A stretch of DNA of 64,000 nucleotides from WRGT01 sp942493035 (GTDB taxonomy: Bacteria; Spirochaetota; UBA4802; UBA5550): the NCBI GenBank assembly GCA_942493035.1, contig OW818666.1:2852001-2916000 (forward strand). Direction: 5' to 3'. Positions 35,107 to 43,279 of this stretch are shown here, piece after piece. A program made the translations under genes and the position numbers. The first letter of the stretch is position 1; each line of letters starts with the position of its first letter. The notes below the pieces were generated by a model. That model had not been told where the DNA came from, ran no database searches, and worked only from the letters and a program-made list of their open reading frames with translations.

Positions 35107-35317
35107 AATAATTTTCAACTGAAAATAATCAATCTGATTACACGGTTGACATCTTTAATTTTTTAAATATGAAATAAACATTTAATTCTCAACACTGTAT
35201 TTCTATGAAGAGAGGTTTTAACCTTCTTAATTTTACAATCATTATTCACTTTATGACTATATCAACGAATAAACTGTATTACTTTGAATAATAAATACAA
35301 AAAACATAAAAATTTTA

Positions 35318-35346
35318 TTGACTCTACATTGGGCATTATTATTATT
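35318..35346 (+). promoter_or_regulatory. Probable promoter of the OmpA-like lipoprotein gene
   Basis: TTGACT (35318-35323) then, after 17 bp, ATTATT in a run of ATT repeats. The -10 register is ambiguous, and the start codon is at 35383. Confidence 0.45.
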
Positions 35347-35382
35347 CAATTAAAGTATTATTAATATCAAAGGAAGGTAAAA

Positions 35383-35901
35383 ATGAAAAAAATTCTCGTT
35401 TTAATTATGTCATCTCTTATGATGATAGCTTTTTTAAGTTCATGTACTGATACAACTCAGGTTAAATCTGATGCAGCTAATACTGCTACAACTGAAGTTA
35501 AAGCTAACGCTGATTCAGGTGATTTTGCAGTAAAAGCAGTTAACAGTCAGGTTAAAGGTTTTGCAATTGATGGTTTCCCTGGTGGAAGCGCAAAACTCAG
35601 CAAAAGCGATGATCTTGAAAACATGAAAAAAATCGTTGAGCTTGTAAAACCTATTATTGATCAGATCCCTGCAGGATATGTAATGCAGATTACAGGTCAC
35701 GCTGCTGATTATGATGGAAAAGCAAAACAGATGAGCGTTTCTAAAGCAAGAGCTGCTAAAGTTTATAATGAACTAAAAGCTGCTGGTGTAGCTGCTGACA
35801 AAATGACTTACAAAGGTGTTGGTATTACTGAGCCTCTCGAAGGATCTGATGTAAAAGACTTCAAACAGAGAAGCGTTTCTTTCAAAGCTGTTAAAAAGTA
35901 A
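35383..35901 (+). CDS. OmpA-domain lipoprotein, Loa22-like
   Basis: A 172-residue protein with a signal peptide ending in the lipobox LSSC (Cys about residue 21). A 45-residue Thr/Ala-rich linker and a C-terminal OmpA-like peptidoglycan-binding domain follow (ITGHAAD, SVSKARAAKVYNEL, GVGITEP, QRSVSF). Such proteins anchor the outer membrane to the cell wall, and Loa22 of Leptospira has the same layout. Codon choice is strongly biased to GCT, GTT, AAA and GAT, unlike the neighbours, which suggests very high expression. A clean AAGGAAGG site precedes the ATG and a terminator follows, so it is a monocistronic gene. Confidence 0.9.
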   Translation: MKKILVLIMSSLMMIAFLSSCTDTTQVKSDAANTATTEVKANADSGDFAVKAVNSQVKGFAIDGFPGGSAKLSKSDDLENMKKIVELVKPIIDQIPAGYVMQITGHAADYDGKAKQMSVSKARAAKVYNELKAAGVAADKMTYKGVGITEPLEGSDVKDFKQRSVSFKAVKK

Positions 35902-35930
35902 TTATAACAATAACCATTTAAGAGTTCTAA

Positions 35931-35958
35931 AGAGGTCCGATACGGACCTCTTTTTATT
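35931..35958. terminator. Terminator of the lipoprotein gene, probably bidirectional
   Basis: AGAGGTCCG and CGGACCTCT form a 9-bp stem with a 3-nt loop, then TTTTATTTT. The T-tract overlaps the stop of the convergent tubulin-like gene at 35954. Confidence 0.9.
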
Positions 35959-38900
35959 TTACAATTCTGTTTTTTACACTTACATCCCTGATAACAACAT
36001 CGGGCATCTTCTGATCAAGTGATTTAAGAAATTCAGTAACCTTCGATTTATCAATAAGAGTAGGATCACTCTCCAGCCTGAATTTTGACGAAGAAACATA
36101 ATCATCGAGTTTTTTAGAGAGTGTCTCCATTAAAATATTCTGCCACTCAAGTGATCCCCTCTTCTCAAAATAATCGTAAAATTCAAATTTATCTTTAAAT
36201 TGCGGAAGCACCGTCTGTTCAATTTTCCATGCCGGAAGTGATATATCGGCACCGGCAGTAACATTCCCTTTACTCCTTTCCATAACGGATTTTATTGAGT
36301 TTAAAACAAACTCGCGGATTTTACGGTCCCCTTCCAGAAAAACAGCCAGTTCTCCGGCATGTTCAAACTTCGGATTCTTAATATTTTTTTCTATATACTC
36401 ATCTTTTGACATACCCTGCCCCGAGGCTCTTTCGCCTGTACCGTCGCCATCCATGATGTCCATGATTACAAGCGAATACTCTCTCCGGAACTGGAGTTTG
36501 CCGTCAGCAGGATTCTTTGCAAGTATACCAAGTCCGCTTACTACTTCACCTAAAAGCTCAGGCTGAATTTTATCAAATCCCCCCTGCTGGACAATCTTCT
36601 TCTCAAGTTCAAGAATGACTCTTTTGTAATTCTCTCTCGCCTCAAGCTCTTTAAGCTGTGCAGCAAGTTTCTCCTCGTAAGAGTATGCCCCCTCTTTCTC
36701 CTCCAGAATTTTAAGCAGCACAAGTCCCGACCAGAGTTTAGCAGGATTGAGATAATTGGTTTTCCTGAAAGGATCGGGAAAATATTTAGCATCAAATGAC
36801 GGATTATTGAACAGATGAAGAGGATGACTCCTCTCTGAGATTAACGAATGGTAATCAACTGCACTCTCTTCAAGTGAATTTATTTTAAAAATCGGGAATC
36901 CTAAGAGTACTCCTATAGAGATCATCTCATATGGTTTGCAGAGATTTGGAACCTCAAATGTTTCCACACTTATATCCGGGTCAGCATTTTCTCTCTTCTT
37001 ATAATGATTCAATCGCGCCGGAAGGTCATTGGGAGCCCCCTTGTCCGGCTCATCGCCATCCTCATATGTGTTCAGCGGAAAATTTGTTACAGTTCTGAAA
37101 TACTCAACAGAGCTGAGTCCCGATGTATCGAGATATATATAAGGCCTTGAAAATCCATCCAGTTTTTCAAGAAGTTTGTTCAGCGGGACCTTCCTTTCGT
37201 CAAGTATCTGCTTTATAGATATCGATTCAAAGCTGAATCCTTCAAATCTTGAATGAATAAGCTGGAACAGTTTTTTCTTGATATTATCAATTTCAATTTT
37301 CAGAAGTGTAGTTTCGCTAAGCGTTAAACCGTTTTCTTTTTCTGAATCGGCATATAGAATCTCTTTAACCTCATCGATACTCTTATCCTTCAGATTACCG
37401 AATCTCATACCGACTATCTCTTTAACTTCTGAAGCATCCATCTCCAGCAGAGCAAGCCCTTCAGTTGAAACAAGATAAGTCTCTATAAACTGTTCAGTGT
37501 CGTCCTCTCTATCGAATTTTATAAAGTCAACTTCACGGCAAAGATCTTCGACTGAAAGACGGGAATAAAAATATTTTTCAATAAAGGCATTTATCTCTTT
37601 TCCGCTTATCAGATAAAAGAAGAGCGGATTTTTTTCTTCAAGAAGTTTAAATCTTAAAGCTTCGATCTCTTTCATTAAATCATTCCGGAGAGCTGAAACT
37701 TTTTCAGACAGGACGCTTATCTCTGTGTTTTTAATATTGAATAGAACCGCCCGGAGATCCCTTGTAAATGCTTCGGCAGAGGTAAGCATCGACTCATATA
37801 CAAGCTGACCGAAATTGAACGCAGCCATCTCAACAACCGCTTCCGCTGCCTTAACATCGGGAGTATCGGACTTTTCCGCTTTTTCCAGAATTTTTTCCAT
37901 ATCATCGGCAGAGTATCTTGCAAGAGCTACTCTCTCTCGATAATATATCTTCTGATAAAGATCAAGTTTTTCAAGGAGCAGATCCGCTGCCATTGACGCA
38001 AAGAGAAATCCCCGCTCGGGATCGACGATATATTTTCCCGTTTCAGCAACCAGTATCCCTTTTATCTTTTCAAGTTCAAGCCTGTAGCGCTTCTCCATCC
38101 TGGCCATCATGCCGAACTTAAGCTTTTCAAGTTCACCCTTGCCGTAATCGCGGATGACATTTTCTATCAGCATGGTAATGGCCCGCTTGTCTCCGCTCTC
38201 CGAGGCTGCTCCAAGCTTTTTCCTGTAAGATGACATCTCAATTCCAATGTCTGCCTTGTAGTCGGGATACATTCTTTCAAAGATCATTCTGCAGTCAAGG
38301 CGGAGAGCACGAACTAAACCACGGTTTATATCTCCGAGAGTTTCCGACATAAGTCTCCCCTTTACGGGCCGGAAGAAGGCATCAATAAGTTTTACAGCCA
38401 TAATTCTGTAGCCGATCTCTTTGAGATCCGGTACGGGATATATTACACGGGATATTCCGAATGAGTTGTAACAGGCTTTTCTCTGAGACTTATCATCTTT
38501 TGGAAGAAAAATTGAAGCCCTTGTGGAATCATTTACCATCCGTTCCTCAATTGCTCCCCCGACAATCGATGACACAAAAGTGGAGATAAACTGCCCTGTA
38601 AGATCCTGAACCTGATCCCGTCCCTGAAGTGAATTACCAGCCATATTCTCCACATCAAGCATATAGAGCATACCGTCATCAAACAGCCTGTCCGTAACCT
38701 CGACCTTCCGTCCGGAAGGATAGGAGGCACTAAAGGTACTGCCGCTCATAAAGTAATCTATCTCTTTCAATGCCGCATAGGCATTTGCTCTTGCATTTCT
38801 ATTGCTCACAACTCTTTTGAAAGCCGAAGGGAGAACAAGTATGCCGTAAATTCTCGGCTTCGGCCAGTGGTCTTTAAATATATCCCGTACCATTGCAGCA

Positions 38901-39781
38901 AGATCCAGGATCATCCCGTTTCCGGTACCTCCGACTATTGAAGCAGTAAGAAAAATAGATATCTGCCCTTTACGTTTTGTATGGACCACCCTGAATTTAA
39001 ACTCCTTCCCCTCGAAGCTGCCGCCGCTCACTTCAAAATAGTGTCCGTTTTCGTCAGACGGGAAAGACTTCATCTCCACCTTACCGTCAATATGCGGACA
39101 GAGTACTGATTTAGCCAGAGCATCGGGCTCAAGCAGAGTAACATAGTTCTCTGCCGGAATTTTATCTCTGAAATTATACCTGTTAACACCACGTTTTATT
39201 TCAAAGCTTATAACCTCATCATTCTTATCTCCACCCTCTTTAACATCCATGAGCTGAAAATATTTTGGATCATCGGTGAGTTCGTCAAGCCTGTCTCTCT
39301 CTTTGATGAGAGCTTTCCGGATATTATCCTCGTTGTAAAAAAATGCAAGTCTTCCAAGAGGTCGTGTCTGGTTAGCCCCCTGACCTGCACGTGTTGAAAT
39401 ATCATAAGCATCGGGATTTGGAAGCCAGTCAAAACATGGATCATTGGCGTGTTTGTCACGTAAAAATTCCATGGAGAGTTCAGCAGGAGTTGGAGATGAC
39501 AGATAAAGCATTCTCCTCTCCTCCTGGAAGTACTGGTCTGCCGGGAATCTGTACCGCCCCCCTTTCCCCTCAATACTTGTTTCTATATCAGTGGTATCTA
39601 TACCAACCCATCTCATATATCTGTGAGCTTCGGCAGGAATATTCTTCTCAATCCATTTTTTGGCAGAGAGAACCCCCTTCATCCCGGAGCCCCCAACACC
39701 TATAACAATAGATTTCCTGACAGTGGGCTTATCATCGTTGATTATATTCTGAATCGATTTATGAAGATCGTCATTTGCCAT
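35954..39781 (-). CDS. Giant tubulin/FtsZ-superfamily protein (tubulin-like, Tubulin_2 type)
   Basis: A 1275-residue protein whose N-terminal third is a GTPase of the tubulin/FtsZ superfamily. SIVIGVGGSGMKGV (residues 24-37) is the first nucleotide loop. RAGQGANQTRPLGRLAFF (131-148) is a block typical of the bacterial tubulin-like family. VGGTGNGMILDLA (283-295) is the tubulin signature loop, with Asn in place of the usual Ser/Thr. The remaining 850 residues are charged and helical with no domain I recognise. There is no signal peptide or membrane helix. It begins 1 nt after the membrane-protein gene and is last in a three-gene operon with a beta-propeller gene. Polymerisation and GTP hydrolysis are inferred only. 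Confidence 0.82.
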   Translation of the reverse strand: MANDDLHKSIQNIINDDKPTVRKSIVIGVGGSGMKGVLSAKKWIEKNIPAEAHRYMRWVGIDTTDIETSIEGKGGRYRFPADQYFQEERRMLYLSSPTPAELSMEFLRDKHANDPCFDWLPNPDAYDISTRAGQGANQTRPLGRLAFFYNEDNIRKALIKERDRLDELTDDPKYFQLMDVKEGGDKNDEVISFEIKRGVNRYNFRDKIPAENYVTLLEPDALAKSVLCPHIDGKVEMKSFPSDENGHYFEVSGGSFEGKEFKFRVVHTKRKGQISIFLTASIVGGTGNGMILDLAAMVRDIFKDHWPKPRIYGILVLPSAFKRVVSNRNARANAYAALKEIDYFMSGSTFSASYPSGRKVEVTDRLFDDGMLYMLDVENMAGNSLQGRDQVQDLTGQFISTFVSSIVGGAIEERMVNDSTRASIFLPKDDKSQRKACYNSFGISRVIYPVPDLKEIGYRIMAVKLIDAFFRPVKGRLMSETLGDINRGLVRALRLDCRMIFERMYPDYKADIGIEMSSYRKKLGAASESGDKRAITMLIENVIRDYGKGELEKLKFGMMARMEKRYRLELEKIKGILVAETGKYIVDPERGFLFASMAADLLLEKLDLYQKIYYRERVALARYSADDMEKILEKAEKSDTPDVKAAEAVVEMAAFNFGQLVYESMLTSAEAFTRDLRAVLFNIKNTEISVLSEKVSALRNDLMKEIEALRFKLLEEKNPLFFYLISGKEINAFIEKYFYSRLSVEDLCREVDFIKFDREDDTEQFIETYLVSTEGLALLEMDASEVKEIVGMRFGNLKDKSIDEVKEILYADSEKENGLTLSETTLLKIEIDNIKKKLFQLIHSRFEGFSFESISIKQILDERKVPLNKLLEKLDGFSRPYIYLDTSGLSSVEYFRTVTNFPLNTYEDGDEPDKGAPNDLPARLNHYKKRENADPDISVETFEVPNLCKPYEMISIGVLLGFPIFKINSLEESAVDYHSLISERSHPLHLFNNPSFDAKYFPDPFRKTNYLNPAKLWSGLVLLKILEEKEGAYSYEEKLAAQLKELEARENYKRVILELEKKIVQQGGFDKIQPELLGEVVSGLGILAKNPADGKLQFRREYSLVIMDIMDGDGTGERASGQGMSKDEYIEKNIKNPKFEHAGELAVFLEGDRKIREFVLNSIKSVMERSKGNVTAGADISLPAWKIEQTVLPQFKDKFEFYDYFEKRGSLEWQNILMETLSKKLDDYVSSSKFRLESDPTLIDKSKVTEFLKSLDQKMPDVVIRDVSVKNRIVK

Positions 39782-39782
39782 A

Positions 39783-40661
39783 TTATTTTCCTGCTGAACT
39801 GAATGGGTCCATCATCGGATAAAGACCCTCTTTGCCCGGAGATGAAATATCATATCCGGGATAAACCCTGTAGAGTCTGAGCAGAAAATTCTTCTCGATC
39901 TTCGGAATCCCCGAGGCAGTCTTAACTTCATACTCCTGATTGAACAGATGAAATTCGAAATATCCGTTTACAAATTTTTCATCCTGATTCAATCTCTCGC
40001 CAAGACGGATACGTATAGGCTGTTTGGGATCAATAGCCGGGAAAGTCGGATCGCCCGCAGGGTCCTCATCTTTCATAATATAAATCCGCTCGCGTGACCC
40101 CATCTGCCTGAATGAATCAAGACCGGGATAATAGATAAGAGCTTTACCCTCTCGTCGAAGGTCGAGCATATACTCTTCGGATATACTCTCAGGGAGATTG
40201 TATATATCTTTCTCCTCTCTGTTTTCCATAATCCGGATATGTATATTCAGATGATCGTTCATTATCTCAGTGGAGTATGTTTTAATACTCCCCTCTGTCT
40301 GACCGATTGTAATCAGCTTTTCCTTCACCTCCTCTTTCGCAAGCGAATACTTGAATATCAATCCCGGGTCAGGAAGATCTTTCGGATCTATGGCTCCTTT
40401 CACAACGGATTTTTTTGGTTTAACTTTGGCTTTAGATGATGGGTCAGTATCAGCATTTCCGGTGAGAGGGACTAAATCATCACCGGATTTTTTTGCTCTA
40501 TTCAGTGATATTCTCTGCAGTACTACAGCCAGAACAAGTATCAATATTACAAGAACAGATCCAATAAGTAAAATTTTATAAAACTCAATATCTTTCTGAA
40601 GCTCGTAAATCCGAGGATCAAGCTGCTGAAACATAACAAGTGAATAAATAAATTTAAACAT
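39783..40661 (-). CDS. Single-span membrane protein, partner of the giant tubulin
   Basis: A 292-residue protein with one membrane helix (about residues 29-50, KILLIGSVLVILILVLAVVL). A Lys/Pro-rich linker (about 54-95) leads to a roughly 190-residue soluble domain of mixed sheet/helix character. By the positive-inside rule the C-terminal domain is probably cytoplasmic. I recognise no family. AGGGGG precedes the ATG. It lies 18 nt after the propeller gene and 1 nt before the tubulin-like gene, so translation is probably coupled. The obvious guess is that it anchors a tubulin-like filament to the inner membrane, as FtsA or ZipA do for FtsZ. Confidence 0.75.
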   Translation of the reverse strand: MFKFIYSLVMFQQLDPRIYELQKDIEFYKILLIGSVLVILILVLAVVLQRISLNRAKKSGDDLVPLTGNADTDPSSKAKVKPKKSVVKGAIDPKDLPDPGLIFKYSLAKEEVKEKLITIGQTEGSIKTYSTEIMNDHLNIHIRIMENREEKDIYNLPESISEEYMLDLRREGKALIYYPGLDSFRQMGSRERIYIMKDEDPAGDPTFPAIDPKQPIRIRLGERLNQDEKFVNGYFEFHLFNQEYEVKTASGIPKIEKNFLLRLYRVYPGYDISSPGKEGLYPMMDPFSSAGK

Positions 40662-40679
40662 TAATGCCCCCTGAAAAAA

Positions 40680-41876
40680 TCATATATTTATAGAATGGAT
40701 GTAACCGTCCGTAGAACCGAAAAATATCCTGTCACCGGAGATTAGAGGTTTGCCGTATATATTGCCGTCGGCCTTGAATCTGAATGTCTCTTTACCTGTA
40801 ACCATATCAAGAGCATAGAGCGAATTATCGGCCGAACCGAACCAGATGCGGCCGTTATGTATAACCGGCTCTGTCCTTATCTTGCCCCCGGCAGCATACT
40901 GCCAGACACGCTTCCCTGAAGAATCGAGACAGTAAAAAATTCCCATATCCGATCCGAAAAAAAGATGCTCTGTTCCGCTTACGATACCGAAGACTATATT
41001 ACCTATTACCGGTGACTTAACCACGAAGTTCCATTTATATGTCCCGCTTTTTTTATCAACAGCGTAGATAAAACCATCAGTGGTGGCTGCAGCAACATAA
41101 CCCCCCGATTGCGAGACAAAGGGCTTCATCCTGCAGGAGCCGCTCAATTCGTAATCCCAGAGTTTCTGAAGTTTGCTGCCGCTGTAATCAAAGCAGAAAA
41201 GCCGCCGGTCCTCTGAACCGATGAACAGCATACCGGAATCAACAGCAGGAGTGGAGACCGTTCCATTTATCGAGACCCCCCAAACAGGGATGCCGGAACT
41301 TTTTTCACTCTGGCCGAATGTATCGAAACCGTAAATACCATCTAGCGATGTAATGAGCAGATATTTCCCTGCAATTACCGGCTCTGCAAGAATCCCCTTC
41401 TTCATCTTTTTCTGCCAGAGAAGTTTATTGCGGATCCCATCAGTTTCAGCTGTTGATGAATTGAGTCCTGTATCTACTGCATAAACTACACCCTCACGCG
41501 TTGCAGCGTATAAAATACCTTCGAAGAAAACCGGTGATGTATAAATTGAACCCTGGAGAGTAACCTTGCTGACAGCCTGAAGAGCGGACTCCCCCTGCTC
41601 AAAGAAAAAAATCTCCCCCTTGAGATTAGCCACGGCATAAATTTCACGATTTAGCGTATTAGCAAGTTTAATACAGCCGGAATGGATTGCACCGCCTGTT
41701 CTTAAAGTAAAGGATTCTTTAACTGTGCTGCTTGTCTGTTCATATGGAAGATCATCTTCGGTATCCCCCATAAGAGATCCGATTTTACCCTTAATAAGGC
41801 CGGTAAATGATTCATCAAGGAGAAGATTGGCCGAATCGAAGGATTTCAGAGGTTTAAGATAGGGATTCTCACTCAT
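40680..41876 (-). CDS. Cytoplasmic PQQ-type beta-propeller protein
   Basis: A 398-residue protein, mostly repeats of about 40 residues with the PQQ/pyrrolo-quinoline propeller pattern (LYAATREGVVYAVDTG, GFIYAVDKKSGTYKWNF, IWFGSADNSLYALDMVTGKE, IFFGSTDGYIHSI). It gives a seven- or eight-blade fold. There is no signal peptide or lipobox, unlike BamB and the periplasmic dehydrogenases, so it should stay in the cytoplasm as a scaffold. An upstream ATG at 41906 coincides with the predicted transcript start, so the ATG at 41876 is preferred. It is first in the operon with the membrane protein and giant tubulin. Confidence 0.85.
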   Translation of the reverse strand: MSENPYLKPLKSFDSANLLLDESFTGLIKGKIGSLMGDTEDDLPYEQTSSTVKESFTLRTGGAIHSGCIKLANTLNREIYAVANLKGEIFFFEQGESALQAVSKVTLQGSIYTSPVFFEGILYAATREGVVYAVDTGLNSSTAETDGIRNKLLWQKKMKKGILAEPVIAGKYLLITSLDGIYGFDTFGQSEKSSGIPVWGVSINGTVSTPAVDSGMLFIGSEDRRLFCFDYSGSKLQKLWDYELSGSCRMKPFVSQSGGYVAAATTDGFIYAVDKKSGTYKWNFVVKSPVIGNIVFGIVSGTEHLFFGSDMGIFYCLDSSGKRVWQYAAGGKIRTEPVIHNGRIWFGSADNSLYALDMVTGKETFRFKADGNIYGKPLISGDRIFFGSTDGYIHSINI

Positions 41877-41912
41877 ATTTATACCGGCCCCGAAAATATT
41901 ATTCATAATTTC

Positions 41913-41940
41913 AGGATACCGATAAAAATAATAAAGTCAA
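41913..41940 (-). promoter_or_regulatory. Promoter of the propeller-tubulin operon
   Basis: Minus-strand TTGACT (41940-41935), 16 bp, TATCCT (41918-41913). The predicted start of transcription falls near 41906. Confidence 0.5.
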
Positions 41941-42077
41941 GAAAAGTTTTTTTGACCCGATTCATCGAAACAATCTGCTCATTAACCGGTAAATTATAAT
42001 TAGACCGAGAGTATAATTATAAACCCCTTTTTTATTCGTCAGCGTTTGATTCCCGGAAGATATTCTTATCCTTATGC

Positions 42078-43118
42078 TCAATTCCACCACTGGAAAGTGG
42101 CTGGCTGACTATTTATAAGATCACGAACATCAAAGCCGGAAAAATTACTGTTGTCGACATCTGCCGGAAAAACACCACCAGACCATGACGATACTGAACC
42201 ATTAGTTCCAACTGGAGTAATTTTTTCAAAATTCCTGCTCCCCACATTAAAACACTCATCATTACTTATTGCTTCCGTACCGCCAGTAGCAGCCCATGTT
42301 GTTGCTGGTGTTATAGATCCACCTGCCACTCTAATGTAAAAATCGTCATCAAGATTGCCTGTGACAATTGCACGATCGACATTATTATTTGAGTTGAAAT
42401 ATAATCTTTTTACAACAAAATCTCCACTATCTGCTTTCTCTATATAGATATGACCCTCTCCATCGTTACCCGAACTCCCTTTCTCAAAATATCGTTCTTC
42501 GTAAGAAAAAACATTGCCGTTTTTTTCGAAACAGGCAGATGATCTTGTCATAAGGTTTCCGCTATCATAAACATCAATATATATAAAAACCTTTTCAGTG
42601 ATTTCAGTTTTTTCAACAGCGACACGTATATTTTGTAATACAATATTGTCCATAGTTTCAAAAGGTGTGAATGTGATTGTACCAAAATCTATGTCATGAA
42701 AATTTCCATTAATTGTGCTACCCCAGACAGGTATTGTTAAAGAAGTGCGCTCTGTTATACTTACATTGGAATCAGTTGTTTTATAATCACTGCTTACTTT
42801 TGAATTTATGAAATCCACTATTTTGTCATAAAATTCAACATTCGAAAACAAACTACATCCGTCTTCAGGTCCAAGATATCTAGCAAGATGCGGATCATCA
42901 CCCTCAGAAAAATCGCTCCAGCTTTTAAGCTGAATATTGTTTTTCGAAGTTGAAATATACTTTGGTATAGATGCCTCGACCAGAGGTGTTATTTTAATCA
43001 GAAGGTCACCATCTGTATTCTCACTATTGCGGCTTCCACCATCGTCACCGCAAGCGATTATACCCGTGAAAAGAAGTATAATAAAAAAACCGTTTAAATA
43101 TTTTAAAAAATCTTTCAT
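42078..43118 (-). CDS. Secreted lipoprotein of unknown function
   Basis: A 346-residue protein with a signal peptide and lipobox TGIIAC (Cys about residue 23) followed by DDGG, a sorting-type context. The mature part is Asn/Ser/Thr-rich with beta-strand character, and I recognise no domain. C-terminal residues hold several aromatic and Gly repeats (SSWSGGVFPAD, FQWWN). GGAGGATTTTT is a strong ribosome site, only a few bases after a TATAAT. It lies downstream of the AraC-type regulator on the same strand but separated by a palindrome, so it may be that regulator's target. Confidence 0.75.
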   Translation of the reverse strand: MKDFLKYLNGFFIILLFTGIIACGDDGGSRNSENTDGDLLIKITPLVEASIPKYISTSKNNIQLKSWSDFSEGDDPHLARYLGPEDGCSLFSNVEFYDKIVDFINSKVSSDYKTTDSNVSITERTSLTIPVWGSTINGNFHDIDFGTITFTPFETMDNIVLQNIRVAVEKTEITEKVFIYIDVYDSGNLMTRSSACFEKNGNVFSYEERYFEKGSSGNDGEGHIYIEKADSGDFVVKRLYFNSNNNVDRAIVTGNLDDDFYIRVAGGSITPATTWAATGGTEAISNDECFNVGSRNFEKITPVGTNGSVSSWSGGVFPADVDNSNFSGFDVRDLINSQPATFQWWN

Positions 43119-43195
43119 TTAAAAATCCTCCGGATTATATATTATTTATTTTAAATTCAATAATAATATCCTGCACAATTAAACTGAACTGTCTA

Positions 43196-43223
43196 GCCAA
43201 TTACTGCGCGCGCAATAATTGGC
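43196..43223. promoter_or_regulatory. 28-bp near-perfect palindrome upstream of the lipoprotein gene
   Basis: GCCAATTACTGCGC is mirrored by GCGCAATAATTGGC with one mismatched pair. It sits between the AraC-type regulator (ends 43280) and the lipoprotein start (43118), just above the promoter area. An operator or terminator role fits; no T-tract follows on the minus strand, which favours the operator. Confidence 0.55.
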
Positions 43224-43279
43224 CATGTTTTTAGTAATAATTCAGGTTAAATATATTTTTTTGAGGTTAAAAATATATT

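Noticed and set aside
36550..39705. Several 65-121-codon frames on both strands within the giant tubulin gene
   Set aside because: They are overlapping shadows without ribosome sites, and the main frame is uninterrupted with clear family motifs.
41990..42030. AT-rich imperfect palindrome upstream of the propeller operon as a regulator site
   Set aside because: Arms are only 8 bp of A/T, which is expected by chance in such AT-rich sequence.
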